In this document: positions 33,850 through 42,819 of the stretch, one piece after another | How the letters are laid out: every line of letters starts with the position of its first letter | Numbering within the stretch: position 1 is the stretch's first letter | Origin: Natronorubrum thiooxidans | GTDB lineage: Archaea; Halobacteriota; Halobacteria; Halobacteriales; Natrialbaceae | NCBI RefSeq assembly: GCF_900156475.1 | Contig: NZ_FTNR01000002.1 | Coordinates: 1 to 64,000, forward strand | Direction of reading: 5' to 3' | DNA: 64,000 nucleotides | The notes under the pieces: model-generated | Seen by the model: the letters and a program-made list of their open reading frames with translations, nothing else | What the model was told of the DNA's origin: nothing | The model's database searches: none | Translations under genes and position numbers: made by a program

Positions 33850-36363
33850 CTACAGTTCGGGGACGTTCATGTGGAACCCTTCCGAGCGCGATTCGACCAG
33901 ACAGAGGTGATACCCCTGTTTACGGGAGAGATTGACGTAGCTCAGCTTCGAGCTGCGACTGAGAAAGCCACTGCTGGTCGCCTGTTCGGCGACCTCGAGC
34001 GCGCCTGGCTCGAAGTAACTCGAGGTGACGACGGTCGCGGCCGCGAGGTCGGGATAGTTCGCTTTAACCGCCGAGGCGGCTTCTTCCATCTCCTCGAGCA
34101 TCCCCTGTGTCGCGGGTTCGCGCGAGTCGTTCAGGTTCGCAACAACGAGCGGATTCCCCATCTTGTCGAACGCGACGATATCGAACGCCACACTGTCGGG
34201 AACGTCGTCGGTGTCGTCGTCCGCGAGCGAGATCGTCGCGTCGAGTTCGGCGCGGTCGATCTGCGGGATCGCGTCGTAGAGATCGGCCAGTGCGTTGGCG
34301 TTGCCGGTGTCACGGATCTCGTAGAGAACCATCGCGGTGAGCCAGTCGACAAAGCGGTACTCCATCGTCGCGGTGAGAAACTCCTCGTAGGGCGTGCCAT
34401 CGACAGCGACGTCGGTCGCGTCGAACCCGGTGTGGTATTCGAGACGGAGATTCGAGGCGACCTCGCTGCGATCGGCGTCGCCGTCGTGGGCCGTCTCGAG
34501 GGTCGGCTGGCTCTTCGAGCCGTACCGGACGAAGAGGTTCGTTTCGCCGAGGGCCTGCTGTGGTGGGAGGTGGGTATTTGTCTCCGGCGTGTCCGTCGTC
34601 GACTCGCCGGTATCGGCTGCGGCCTCCTGGGCCTGCTTGAGATCAGATTCGAGCCCCTCGATGCGTGAGCGGAGCCGGTCGACCGTCTCTGTGAGTTCGT
34701 CGTTTTCCGCTCGAAGCCGGTCGCGTTCGGCCTCGAGTTCCTCGAGTTTGGCGACGAGTGTCTCGTGTTGTTCCGTTCGTGTTTCCAGTTGCTGGGTGAG
34801 TGCGGCGATCTGCTGGTCGTGGTCGGAACGCGATGGCGTCCCAGCGGTCTCCGACGCTGTGTTCGAGCCCGACTCGGTGTCGGAACGGTCCACTCGAGCC
34901 GGCTGCTCGCGCTGACGAGCGTTAGTTTCGGCGGACTGGGGTCGCTGTCGGCTCGACTGTGCCCGTGTCGTCTCCGTCTCAGTGGCTGTCGAGTCCGACG
35001 ACGGCTGTGGGGGGTGCGAACTCGGTTCATGGTGACTGGCAGCCATGCCGTCTCGAGTCGAGTCCGCCGTCTCGGTGTTGTCCGGATCGATCGATGGGAT
35101 GCGGCGCGTTTCGCGCCACTGTGCCTCCTGTTCGAACCGCGCAGGGTCCTCGGACGGGTCGTCTTCGGACTCTGACTCGATGTCGTCTTCGGTCCAGGAG
35201 ATATCGTTCTGATCCAGTTGTGCTGCTGCCTTTTCGACCGTCGCGGGATCGAGACTCGAGTGATCGCTGTCTTCGGTGGACTCGCCGTCGCTGTCAGCGT
35301 CGGTATCCGGTTCCGAGATGGGGTCCGGCACCGACGCGGACTCCTGTTCGACGGGGGCCGTGTCGTCGCTACTCTCGTCCGTCGATACCGGACCGGCGAC
35401 AGACTCGCTCGGTTCCGACTCGAGTGCGGTTTGATCCGTGTCGATTGCTCGTTCTGACTCGCTCTCGAGGTCGGCTGTCGCCTCCGCATCGGTAATCCCG
35501 CTCGAAGCCGGTTCCGGCTCCGAGTCGCCGGTCGTCGTGATCCCCGACAGGCCATCCGGCTCCTCAAGTGTCGAGGCCGTCGTCGGGTCGTCGAGGCTGC
35601 TGTCCGCGATCGGCGTGCTCGTCGCCGTCTCGTCGGCCGTCGTCGGCTCCGTCTCAGCGATGTCGATCGACTCGAGTGCCGACTCCGTTGGGTCGGTGCT
35701 CGGTTCGGGGTCCGACTCGGGTTTCGTGGCCGACTCGTCGGCCGTCACCGAAGTCGACGTCGGATCAGGGGCCGCGCTGGTATCGCTCTCGGCGGTCTCA
35801 CTGTCGTCGCTGTCGGCTGTCCCGGTGTCTGGCACGTCGGTCACGTCGATGTCGACGTCAGTTACTTTGTAAATCCCGACTTCGCCGTCGGCTCGTTCGA
35901 ACGCCTCGTCGCCGGTTAGCAGCTGCTCAGCGTTGCCGATGTAGGCCGCTGCCATTCGACGCCCGCCGTAGTAGACCGCGTAGTAGTCGCCGCTGAGGAC
36001 GTTTTCGCTCAGTTCGATATATCCGGTAAACGAGCCGCTCTGGAGCGTCTCGTCGACCTCTCGAAGCGGTGTTTCGTTCGTGTAGTACTTCGCTCTCGTA
36101 TCGCCGCCCTGTTCTTCCATCGCACAGAGCAGCGGGAGCGAGGGATGGGGTGCCTCGTAGGTCGTTCCCGAGGCGGTTTCGAACGCCTCCAGAGTCCCGT
36201 CGACGATCCCGACGACGCGACCGTTGAGCATGAATAGCCACGTTCCAGCAGCGACGACAGCCCCCGAAAAATCAACTGCAGCGAGATCCGCGAGGCCATC
36301 GTATCCGCCACTGAACTGGCGAGAATCCCATTGTTCGACGCGCTCTTTCGTGCGCGAGTTCAT
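33850..36363 (-). CDS. DUF7527-like haloarchaeal protein, 837 aa
   Basis: Three parts. Residues 1-170 form a folded domain (MLNGRVVGIVDG, YYAVYYGGRRMAAAYIG). Residues about 170-530 are very acidic, Ser/Thr/Asp-rich and surely disordered, with a coiled coil near residues 540-600. The last 220 residues are an alpha/beta domain (NLFVRYGSKSQPT, FDIVAFDKMGNPLVVAN, YHLCLVESRSEGFHM) that resembles a nuclease-like fold, but I see no complete catalytic set. Known in haloarchaea as an uncharacterised family (name from memory). No signal peptide. The start is ATG 36363. Confidence 0.7.
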   Translation of the reverse strand: MNSRTKERVEQWDSRQFSGGYDGLADLAAVDFSGAVVAAGTWLFMLNGRVVGIVDGTLEAFETASGTTYEAPHPSLPLLCAMEEQGGDTRAKYYTNETPLREVDETLQSGSFTGYIELSENVLSGDYYAVYYGGRRMAAAYIGNAEQLLTGDEAFERADGEVGIYKVTDVDIDVTDVPDTGTADSDDSETAESDTSAAPDPTSTSVTADESATKPESDPEPSTDPTESALESIDIAETEPTTADETATSTPIADSSLDDPTTASTLEEPDGLSGITTTGDSEPEPASSGITDAEATADLESESERAIDTDQTALESEPSESVAGPVSTDESSDDTAPVEQESASVPDPISEPDTDADSDGESTEDSDHSSLDPATVEKAAAQLDQNDISWTEDDIESESEDDPSEDPARFEQEAQWRETRRIPSIDPDNTETADSTRDGMAASHHEPSSHPPQPSSDSTATETETTRAQSSRQRPQSAETNARQREQPARVDRSDTESGSNTASETAGTPSRSDHDQQIAALTQQLETRTEQHETLVAKLEELEAERDRLRAENDELTETVDRLRSRIEGLESDLKQAQEAAADTGESTTDTPETNTHLPPQQALGETNLFVRYGSKSQPTLETAHDGDADRSEVASNLRLEYHTGFDATDVAVDGTPYEEFLTATMEYRFVDWLTAMVLYEIRDTGNANALADLYDAIPQIDRAELDATISLADDDTDDVPDSVAFDIVAFDKMGNPLVVANLNDSREPATQGMLEEMEEAASAVKANYPDLAAATVVTSSYFEPGALEVAEQATSSGFLSRSSKLSYVNLSRKQGYHLCLVESRSEGFHMNVPEL

Positions 36364-36482
36364 AGTTCAACAAGAAGGAACTGAAACAAATACGTTTCGT
36401 CTAGTGGCACTTCGCTCCCGATTCCGTGCCGGAATCGACCGCTATCGGCCGATTTTGGTCCGTGGTCGACGAGTGTATAAGC

Positions 36483-36761
36483 CTAAATTTTCGATTCCGC
36501 GTCTTCGGCGAGTTCTTTCATCCGTTTCCCGATTCGACCCGCGCTCGAGAACTCGTCTTCGCTCATGCCGTTTGCGAGGGCGTTCCCGAGGATGAAGACG
36601 GCGTGTTTGTGTTCGCTTTTCGATTTGTGGACGTGTGATGGATCGACATCGAGCTGGTGGTACGGGTCGAAGAGCGTCTCGTCGACGTCCTCTCGCTGGG
36701 AGAAGTGCTCCATGATGACGACGAGTTCTTCGTGGAGCTCGAGGAGTTCGTCTTTATGCAT
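36483..36761 (-). CDS. UPF0058 family protein, 92 aa
   Basis: MHKDELLELHEELVVIMEHF, then YHQLDVDPSHVHKSKSEHKH and a helix AVFILGNALANGMSEDEF. This matches UPF0058, small archaeal helical proteins of unknown function with several His that may bind metal. The start is ATG 36761. Confidence 0.85.
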   Translation of the reverse strand: MHKDELLELHEELVVIMEHFSQREDVDETLFDPYHQLDVDPSHVHKSKSEHKHAVFILGNALANGMSEDEFSSAGRIGKRMKELAEDAESKI

Positions 36762-36830
36762 ACACCGTTGTATGAACGGTTTCGATTTAAGCGTTGTGTG
36801 CGGTCCAGTCGCAAAACCCGTCTCGAGGGC

Positions 36831-37490
36831 TCAGCGGCTTGGTACGGTGGGTCTGCTGTCGTTTCGTCCGTCTTGTCGCCATCGGTCGGCGGCGACGAGA
36901 CAGACCCAACTGCCGAAGGCGACGGCGGCGACGAACTCGGGGACGGCAAACCACGCCATCGGGTCGGCGCTCCCGGCTCGAGACAGCAACCAGCCGAGCC
37001 AGCCGAGTGGATGCACCAGCCCGAGCCAGATGGAGGCGAGTCCGAGTCGGGGCTTCTCGGCGAGGACGAGCCCGGTGCCGTAGACCCACTGTGCAACCGG
37101 TGCGAGCCCGAAAAACAGCAAGGCAGCCGGCCCGTGCAGGCTCGTCGCGAGATAGAACTCGGTGTGGTCGAGAAAGAAGACGCCAACGCCGACCAGGCCG
37201 AGCGTCGCTCCCCACAACAGGACGACGCCGAGGCGCTCGAGGTCGGTTCGACTCGCTACCCAGAGTCGCCAGCCAAAGGGGATGCCGAGCAGCCCGCCAA
37301 GGATCAGCCCGCCGTTGAAAAGCAGGACGGTTCGGGTTCCGTAGCGGCCCATATCCGACAGTGCGCGGTCGCGCCAGGTAAACGTCTCCGGGGCAGCGAG
37401 CAGGGTTGCGAGGACGATCGCGCCCAGTGCGACGGTCGGCGCGGCGAGTCCACAGCCCGTTGCGAGTCGACGCCAGTTCCGCTCAGTCAT
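36831..37490 (-). CDS. DUF998-like membrane protein, 219 aa
   Basis: Six hydrophobic segments. The first extracellular loop has WRDRALSDMGRYGTRTVLLFN, the DUF998 hallmark (LSD-x-G pattern). Function unknown. The start is ATG 37490 (MTERNWRRL); the longer frame to 37763 is basic and overlaps the next gene's 3' end. Confidence 0.75.
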   Translation of the reverse strand: MTERNWRRLATGCGLAAPTVALGAIVLATLLAAPETFTWRDRALSDMGRYGTRTVLLFNGGLILGGLLGIPFGWRLWVASRTDLERLGVVLLWGATLGLVGVGVFFLDHTEFYLATSLHGPAALLFFGLAPVAQWVYGTGLVLAEKPRLGLASIWLGLVHPLGWLGWLLSRAGSADPMAWFAVPEFVAAVAFGSWVCLVAADRWRQDGRNDSRPTVPSR

Positions 37491-37633
37491 GGTGCTCGAG
37501 TCGCCGCGGAAACGTATCAAACTGCGTGTTTGTTCGTTCCGTGACTCGAGGCCGAGCGGCGCGTCGAGCGTACGACACGCTCGAGGGCAGTGACGGGTGG
37601 CAAAACGGGGTCGAGGGTCGAACGGGTAACGAT

Positions 37634-38794
37634 TCAGTCCGAAGCGACGGGCGTCGTCCCGTCGCGCTGGCCGGCCGGGAACCATGCGAGTTCGTGGTCG
37701 GCCGTGACGCGGACGGCAACGCGCTCGTCGAGATCGATCTGGTCGGAGTGATTGTGCATACACTCGATAGTTTCGCCCGAGTCGAGTTCGACGCGGTAGA
37801 GGACAGTTGGACCGAGATACCGGCGGTAGACGACGCGACCGTTGGCCTCGGCGTCTTCGGCTGGGAAGGCCGTCACGTCGTCGGGGCGAACGAGCAGGTC
37901 GAGGGTGGAGCCATCGTACTGGTGGGCGAGGCCGTTGACGTCGTCACGAAGCACGCGGCCGAGCGCAGTGTCGACGCTGTCGCCGTGGACCTCCCCCGAG
38001 AGGAAGCTAGCGTGGCCAAGAAAGCCAGCGACGAACCGCGATTCCGGCTGCTGGAAGACCTGCTGGGGCGTATCGATCTGTTCGATTGCGCCGTCGTTCA
38101 TCACGGCGACGCGGTCGGAAATCGAGAGCGCCTCCTCCTGATCGTGAGTGACCGAGATGGCGGTGACGCCGGCTTCTTTGATAATCCGGCGGACCTCCTC
38201 GCGCATCTCGACGCGCAGGTCGACGTCTAAGTTCGAGAACGGCTCGTCGAGCAACAGCATCTCGGGTTCGGGGGCGAGCGAGCGCGCGAGGGCGATCCGC
38301 TGTTGTTGCCCGCCGGAGAGTTCGTCCGGGTAGGCGTCGCCCTGTGCCTCGAGGCCGACGAGCTCAAGCAGTTCGTCAACGCGGGCGTCGCGTTCGGCCT
38401 CGGACCACTCTTGGAGGCCGAACGCGACGTTCTCGCGGGCGGTCAGATGCGGAAACAGCGCGAACTCCTGAAACACGACGCCGACGCCGCGTTCTTCCGG
38501 TGGGACGAAGCGACAGTCGCCCGCGACGTCGCGGTCTCGAAGTCGAATCCGTCCGGCGTTTGGTTTCTCGAGGCCGGCGATCAGCCGCAGCGTCGTCGTT
38601 TTGCCACAGCCCGATGGGCCGAGGAGCGTGAGTATCTCGCCGTCGCGAACGGACAGTGAGAGATCCGGGATGACCTCTTCGGTGCCGTACTGTTTCCCGA
38701 CGTTATCGAGTTCGAGTACGACGTCGTCCGCCGGTACCGTCGGTGCATCCGGGTGTTCATCAGCCGCCGTTGTGAGCAGTTGTCCGTTCGCCAT
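37634..38794 (-). CDS. ABC transporter ATPase, Fe(III)/CUT1-like (FbpC type), 386 aa
   Basis: Walker A GPSGCGKTT, signature LSGGQQQR, Walker B MLLLDEPFSNLD, the H-loop THDQEEAL, and a C-terminal TOBE region (LLVRPDDVTAFPAEDAEANG). These identify an importer ATPase of the iron(III)/putrescine/thiamine group. I start it at ATG 38794 because GGAGGG precedes it by seven bases; ATG 38812 is the alternative. No permease or binding protein is next to it. A DtxR/Idr-type operator sits in its promoter, which points to iron uptake. Confidence 0.85.
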   Translation of the reverse strand: MANGQLLTTAADEHPDAPTVPADDVVLELDNVGKQYGTEEVIPDLSLSVRDGEILTLLGPSGCGKTTTLRLIAGLEKPNAGRIRLRDRDVAGDCRFVPPEERGVGVVFQEFALFPHLTARENVAFGLQEWSEAERDARVDELLELVGLEAQGDAYPDELSGGQQQRIALARSLAPEPEMLLLDEPFSNLDVDLRVEMREEVRRIIKEAGVTAISVTHDQEEALSISDRVAVMNDGAIEQIDTPQQVFQQPESRFVAGFLGHASFLSGEVHGDSVDTALGRVLRDDVNGLAHQYDGSTLDLLVRPDDVTAFPAEDAEANGRVVYRRYLGPTVLYRVELDSGETIECMHNHSDQIDLDERVAVRVTADHELAWFPAGQRDGTTPVASD

Positions 38795-38829
38795 TGATCG
38801 ACCCTCCGGCATCTGCCGGCATTCATTTG

Positions 38830-38847
38830 TTTTAGGTGTGCCTAAAA
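38830..38847. promoter_or_regulatory. DtxR/Idr-type iron operator
   Basis: TTTTAGG-TGTG-CCTAAAA is a perfect 7-4-7 palindrome matching the TTAGG...CCTAA boxes of DtxR/IdeR and haloarchaeal Idr/SirR regulators. It lies between the likely minus-strand TATA (ATATAAGT near 38850-38857) and the ATPase start, so the bound repressor would block transcription when iron is sufficient. Confidence 0.75.
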
Positions 38848-38896
38848 TACTTATATCTGCCGGTCGCTCCCGCTGGGCTGAAAAACCGAGCGCCGA

Positions 38897-39367
38897 TCAG
38901 AGTTCGACGCCGCTCGGGATCAGACTGTGTTGGCGAAGCAGGTCGCCTTCGTCGTCGTAGACGAGAAACGTTCGCTTGTCGTAGCTGACGAACTGGTCGC
39001 CGTCGAGGCTAATTGCGACCTCGTAGCGCCCGTCGGTTTCGGTTGCCTCTTCCCCATAGCCACGGGCGGCTTGAATAAACGTCAGGACGTCGTCGGCAGC
39101 CTCGTTGAGTTCAAGGATGAACTCGCCGGTAACCCGGTTCGTGACGCTGACGACACCCGCGGTATCATCGCCCAGTGGACCCTGGAGTCGAAGTGCGACG
39201 TCGGTCTCTGCTGCCTCGAGAACGTCACCGTCAGGGCCAGTAAGGCGCTCGCGAAGCATCGTCGCCGGGCCAGTGAAGTCGATCGATACCGAGGGCTTGC
39301 TCGGTTCGCCGTTGGTCTCGACCCAGTCGACATTGTTGACATCTAACGTGAAGTGCTCGCGCCTCAT
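38897..39367 (-). CDS. DUF5793-like protein, 156 aa
   Basis: From ATG 39367: MRREHFTLDVNNVDW, then a beta-rich domain and a C-terminal FLVYDDEGDLLRQHSLIPSG. This matches a haloarchaeal conserved family of unknown function (DUF5793, from memory). No membrane or metal motif is seen. It lies upstream of the ABC ATPase on the same strand, but the iron operator lies between them, so they are probably separate units. Confidence 0.7.
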   Translation of the reverse strand: MRREHFTLDVNNVDWVETNGEPSKPSVSIDFTGPATMLRERLTGPDGDVLEAAETDVALRLQGPLGDDTAGVVSVTNRVTGEFILELNEAADDVLTFIQAARGYGEEATETDGRYEVAISLDGDQFVSYDKRTFLVYDDEGDLLRQHSLIPSGVEL

Positions 39368-39472
39368 TCCGTATCTACCGGTTCGCACTCAGACCGTATC
39401 AACGTAACGCCACTGTCGCATCGATGATGACGTTACGAACGCTTTTTGCGCGTGCCCCAACGAGGACGGACA

Positions 39473-40183
39473 ATGGCCGAGGAGCACCCGCGAGCCGACA
39501 CCTCGCGACGAGTCGCCGTTCGTGACACCTACGATCGGATCGCCACCCATTTCGCCGCCACCAGAGAGTACGCCTGGCCCGAAGTCGAGACGTTCGTCGA
39601 GACGCACGCGAATGAACTCGAGCCCGCTGTGGACGACTCGCTCACCGGGCTCGATCTCGGCTGTGGCAACTGCCGACACGCCGAACTGCTCGCCGGCCAC
39701 TGCAAGCGCGTCGTCGGCCTCGACGTCAGCCGCGGGCTCCTCGAGACTGGTCGCGAGCGCGCCCGCGAGCACGGGTTCGCCGTCGCACTCTGTCAAGGCG
39801 ACGCCGCACGACTGCCGCTGGCCGCTAACAGCGTCGACATCGCCGTCTACGTCGCGACGCTCCATCACCTGCCGACCCAGCGAGCCCGCCGAGACAGCCT
39901 CGATGAACTCGCGCGCGTCCTCGCCCCCGATGGCCGCGCGCTCGTCAGCGCGTGGTCGACCGCCCACGACAAGTTCGACGAAACCGACGGGTTCGACACG
40001 ACCATCGAGTGGACACTGCCGGGCGGCGAACCCGTCGACCGCTTCTATCACATTTACAGCCCCGAGGAGTTCGATGCCGCCCTCGAGGCGAGCGCACTCG
40101 AGGTCCTCGAGTGGGAGGTCTCGAGTGGGAACTGCTATGCGACGGTCGCAGGGGCAGCCGACTCGAGCCCACGAGCGGAGTGA
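39473..40183 (+). CDS. Trm9-like SAM methyltransferase, 236 aa
   Basis: SAM motif I LTGLDLGCGNCRHAELLAG at about residue 57, post-I VVGLDVSRG, motif II-III CQGDAARLPLA and VYVATLHHLP. The N-terminal YDRIATHFAATREYAWPEV is like Trm9/ALKBH8-type enzymes that methylate the wobble uridine side chain in tRNA. In yeast Trm9 needs Trm112; a Trm112-like protein is encoded at 30507. The target is inferred. The start is ATG 39473. Confidence 0.75.
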   Translation: MAEEHPRADTSRRVAVRDTYDRIATHFAATREYAWPEVETFVETHANELEPAVDDSLTGLDLGCGNCRHAELLAGHCKRVVGLDVSRGLLETGRERAREHGFAVALCQGDAARLPLAANSVDIAVYVATLHHLPTQRARRDSLDELARVLAPDGRALVSAWSTAHDKFDETDGFDTTIEWTLPGGEPVDRFYHIYSPEEFDAALEASALEVLEWEVSSGNCYATVAGAADSSPRAE

Positions 40184-40283
40184 TCGGGGGCTGTAGTCGT
40201 CCGCGGCGTTCAAAACTGGCCGACTCGAGCGGGTTGATCGAAAACGGAAGCATCTTAAACACGGAACCAGAATCGGGAGATAG

Positions 40284-40354
40284 GCGCGGATGGTCTAGTG
40301 GTAGGACCTGAGCCTTCCAAGCTCATGGCCCGGGTTCAAATCCCGGTCCGCGCA
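40284..40354 (+). tRNA. tRNA-Gly(TCC)
   Basis: Acceptor GCGCGGA/TCCGCGC with A discriminator, D arm GGTC..GGACC, anticodon arm TGAGC-CTTCCAA-GCTCA with anticodon TCC (Gly), and T arm CCGGG-TTCAAAT-CCCGG. No intron; CCA is not encoded. Confidence 0.95.
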
Positions 40355-40389
40355 TTCCTGCGGCGAACCAACTCGTGAGCCGCAGGAAT
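40354..40389. terminator. 11-bp perfect hairpin after tRNA-Gly
   Basis: ATTCCTGCGGC and GCCGCAGGAAT pair perfectly around a 14-base loop, starting on the discriminator base of the tRNA. It could be a terminator, a processing signal or a scar of an integrated element. Confidence 0.5.
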
Positions 40390-40459
40390 CGTATGAGGGT
40401 GTTGAAGTAGAGCAGTCACAGCGCGTGAGCGAAGCGAACACGATCGTCTTCGTGCAGTT

Positions 40460-40603
40460 CTACTGTGAGACGACAAGTCCCGCGAGGGGATACGTGTGGC
40501 CACTCGACAGCCCCTCGCTCCGACGGATGGCGGTCCACGGCGACGTGTCGAGGCCGGCAAGTGTGGCACCCGCTCCCGCGAGCAGCCAGCGTCTGGAGGG
40601 CAT
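40460..40603 (-). pseudogene. Tat-signal fragment, 47 aa, probable remnant of a secreted protein
   Basis: The frame from ATG 40603 begins MPSRRWLLAGAGATLAGL, a good Tat signal (twin Arg plus hydrophobic Ala/Gly stretch), but stops after 47 codons. I see no continuing homology in other frames. It is either the broken 5' end of a lost secreted-protein gene or a tiny exported peptide. The rest of the 316-base stretch 40390-40705 holds nothing else I can name. Confidence 0.35.
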
Positions 40604-40705
40604 ACGGCGAATCGAGACAGTCAACTGATATACATTTTGTGTTCGGCTCGTTGTACTCTCGTAGGCACCATATTCTCACACGCGACAGCGGTCGTGTCTC
40701 GCGGG

Positions 40706-41425
40706 TCAGTCCGAAGCCGCCTGCAGTGCCCGCTCGAGTCGGGCGACGAGTTGCGTGTCGTCGGTCCACAGCCCCTCGAACCCATCGGCGTCGCGCTCTC
40801 TGGCGATGAGCCCGCTGGTCCGGAGTGGATCGCCGTCGCCGTCGAAGGTGAGCACCCAGAACGAGCCGATCTCGTCGCCGCCGTCGGCGTAGATCGTCAC
40901 GCCAGGAATCGACGGTCGGTCCCAGTCGTCGGCGATATAAACGTGGATGTCGAGCGCCGACTCCGCGGCGAGGCGGGCGTACACCGCCTCCATCGGCTCG
41001 AGCGCGTCCGAATTCTGGAACCCCACCCGGAGCGTCCCGCTGCCGGCCCGCCAGGCCCGGTTCTCGATCTCACGGCTGACCGCGAGCAGTTGCCGGCGCT
41101 CGAGGGAGTGCCACACTGTCGACTCGAAGACCTCGACCAGGCGGCGATAGCTGGCGTCGTCGAGGGCGTCGGCCCACGGCTCGTTGATCGGCGGCTCGAG
41201 GAACTCTCGGGCGGCCTCGAGGCCGATAGCAGCGACGAACGCATCGTCCTCGTGGATGACGAAGAAACTCTGACTGGCCGCAGTTACATCCGGGAGCGAG
41301 CGGTAGTCGACGGCGTCGACTCCGGTCTGGAACCAGTCGACGACGTCGGGCTGTGGCTGTGGCGCATAGATGGTGACGGTTCGTGTCGGCGGGTCGATCT
41401 GGGCGAAGTAGGCAGAGAGTGTCAT
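40706..41425 (-). CDS. DICT sensory domain protein, 239 aa
   Basis: The pattern matches haloarchaeal DICT-domain proteins: VTIYAPQPQPDVVDWFQT near the start, FFVIHEDDAFVAAIGLEAA, and the C-terminal LRVGFQNSDALEPMEAVY with FWVLTFDGDGDPLRTSGLIA. DICT domains are thought to sense signals together with diguanylate-cyclase or HTH partners. Here a DUF7344 HTH gene ends 50 bases upstream on the same strand, the usual haloarchaeal pair. The start is ATG 41425. Confidence 0.8.
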   Translation of the reverse strand: MTLSAYFAQIDPPTRTVTIYAPQPQPDVVDWFQTGVDAVDYRSLPDVTAASQSFFVIHEDDAFVAAIGLEAAREFLEPPINEPWADALDDASYRRLVEVFESTVWHSLERRQLLAVSREIENRAWRAGSGTLRVGFQNSDALEPMEAVYARLAAESALDIHVYIADDWDRPSIPGVTIYADGGDEIGSFWVLTFDGDGDPLRTSGLIARERDADGFEGLWTDDTQLVARLERALQAASD

Positions 41426-41474
41426 TGATCGTGGGCCTCGAGTGCGACTCGGTAACTGAACACGGCGTGTACGA

Positions 41475-41843
41475 TCACGAACCGGTCTCCATCGCGCAGG
41501 CCCGTGTGACGATCTCTCGGGCGGGGTCCGGGCAGGGTGCGAGCGAAAGGGAGTCGGTGTCGTCGTCGTACCACACCATCCCGATTTCGACCAGTTTCGG
41601 AACGTGGGTGTGCTGGAGGTTCAGATAGCACTGATCACGACATTGTGACTCGACGATTCTGCCGTCAGCCGTGTAGGTCCACCCGGAAACGACGTCTGCC
41701 AGTTCTGACAGCAATGCCGTCTCGTGTTCGAGCAAAAAGTAACACATGAACCGGCGGTTCCGGTTTCGGAGCGCCAGAAACGCATTGTCGATAACGTTCT
41801 GACTCGACCGTGGTCCGTCCGACGACAGGTCTTCCGGGTCCAT
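41475..41843 (-). CDS. DUF7344 HTH protein, 122 aa
   Basis: FLALRNRNRRFMCYFLLEHE, then LSELADVVSGWTY and the recognition-like QCYLNLQHTHVPKLVEIGMVWYD (quoted in parts): a winged-HTH-like DUF7344 domain that is intact, unlike the broken one at 7242. It is likely the DNA-binding partner of the DICT protein downstream. The start is ATG 41843; upstream frame residues are basic and belong to no gene. Confidence 0.75.
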   Translation of the reverse strand: MDPEDLSSDGPRSSQNVIDNAFLALRNRNRRFMCYFLLEHETALLSELADVVSGWTYTADGRIVESQCRDQCYLNLQHTHVPKLVEIGMVWYDDDTDSLSLAPCPDPAREIVTRACAMETGS

Positions 41844-41949
41844 GTCTAGGTGTATCCCTCGAGTCAAGTTAACTATCGCCTTCCATTTGCCATCGGTGCG
41901 ATCGGCGTCGCCGGTGTGGGGGACAGATCGCGACGACCGACGGCCGAGT

Positions 41950-42126
41950 TCACTCCTCGAGCGGTCGTCCCGACGGGCGGTCACTGAGATCGACGGTCGT
42001 GGCGAAGACGAGTCCGAGGACGGTCCCGAACAGGAGGTAGCCGACGAGACTTTCGATGGCGGCTGTCGGAAATGCGCCGGCCGTGCCACCGACTGTGCCG
42101 CCGAGGAGCTGGACTGGCAAGCACAA
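41950..42126 (-). CDS. possible small membrane protein, about 58 aa
   Basis: The frame ends at TGA 41950 and carries a Gly-rich segment and one hydrophobic helix (IESLVGYLLFGTVLGLVFATT), then a polar acidic tail. The only starts are TTG (42126 or 42120), since TAG precedes them. It could be a real short membrane protein or the remaining C-terminus of a longer one. It fills most of the otherwise empty stretch 41844-42207. Confidence 0.4.
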   Translation of the reverse strand: MCLPVQLLGGTVGGTAGAFPTAAIESLVGYLLFGTVLGLVFATTVDLSDRPSGRPLEE

Positions 42127-42207
42127 CTACCACGCCAGCGGGCGACGAAAACCCGAGTACTGTGGGTCCTCCGCCAGTCTTACGTGCTGGCCCGCAAAGC
42201 TTCCGGC

Positions 42208-42735
42208 GTGGAGTACGATCTGCTTGGCTGGCCGCCCGACGGCCCGAAACTACGCCTCGATTACAAGCGGTTCAGCTACGCCGGCAAGTTCGTCATGACG
42301 AACACCGGGAAAGCCGTGGCTCGAGATGACGACACGATCGTCGCCGCCGTCGCGTTCAACGAGGACCGCACCGACGCGGACACGCTCTGGCTGCGCTACG
42401 TCACCGTCGACCGCGAGCGCCGCGGCGAGGGTATCGGCCCGAAACTGCTGGGTCACGTCCGCGACCGCGCCGTAGAGCGCGGCTACGATCGGCTTCGAAT
42501 CGCCGTCAACAACCCGTTTGCCTACGAAGCACTCTATCGAACTGGCTTCGCCTACACTGGCGAGCAGACGGGCATCGCCGAACTCCTTCTCGAGTACCCG
42601 ACTGCTGGCATCGAGGACGCTCGAGCACGGTATCAGGCTGGCCTCGAGCAGTTTCGCGAGCGCGATCTCTCCGACGAAGAGGGGCAATTTCTCGAGTCGC
42701 GACGTGACAGCGAACCACCCGAACCGGAGTCCTGA
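42208..42735 (+). CDS. GNAT-family N-acetyltransferase, 175 aa
   Basis: The acetyl-CoA loop RRGEGIGPKLLGHVRDRA follows a strand LWLRYVTVD, and the end NPFAYEALYRTGFAYTGE is typical of GNAT enzymes. The substrate is unknown. I start it at GTG 42208 (VEYDLLGWPPDGPKLRLDY): this is where the conserved, acidic protein begins, while the longer frame from 41842 overlaps the small membrane frame and is basic. Confidence 0.75.
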   Translation: MEYDLLGWPPDGPKLRLDYKRFSYAGKFVMTNTGKAVARDDDTIVAAVAFNEDRTDADTLWLRYVTVDRERRGEGIGPKLLGHVRDRAVERGYDRLRIAVNNPFAYEALYRTGFAYTGEQTGIAELLLEYPTAGIEDARARYQAGLEQFRERDLSDEEGQFLESRRDSEPPEPES

Positions 42736-42819
42736 TAGCGACTCGAGCGAATGCGAATTTAAACACGACCACTGGCGCGAAGCCAATACTTCAAATCCCA
42801 GTCGGCCCAAACGTCACCA

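Noticed and set aside
34131-35567. 478-aa Arg/Ser-rich minus-strand frame
   Set aside because: Out-of-frame reading of the low-complexity part of the 837-aa protein; strongly basic, not haloarchaeal.
40425-40769. Frames on both strands 3' of tRNA-Gly
   Set aside because: Basic, no conserved motif; only the Tat-like fragment in a third frame looked meaningful.
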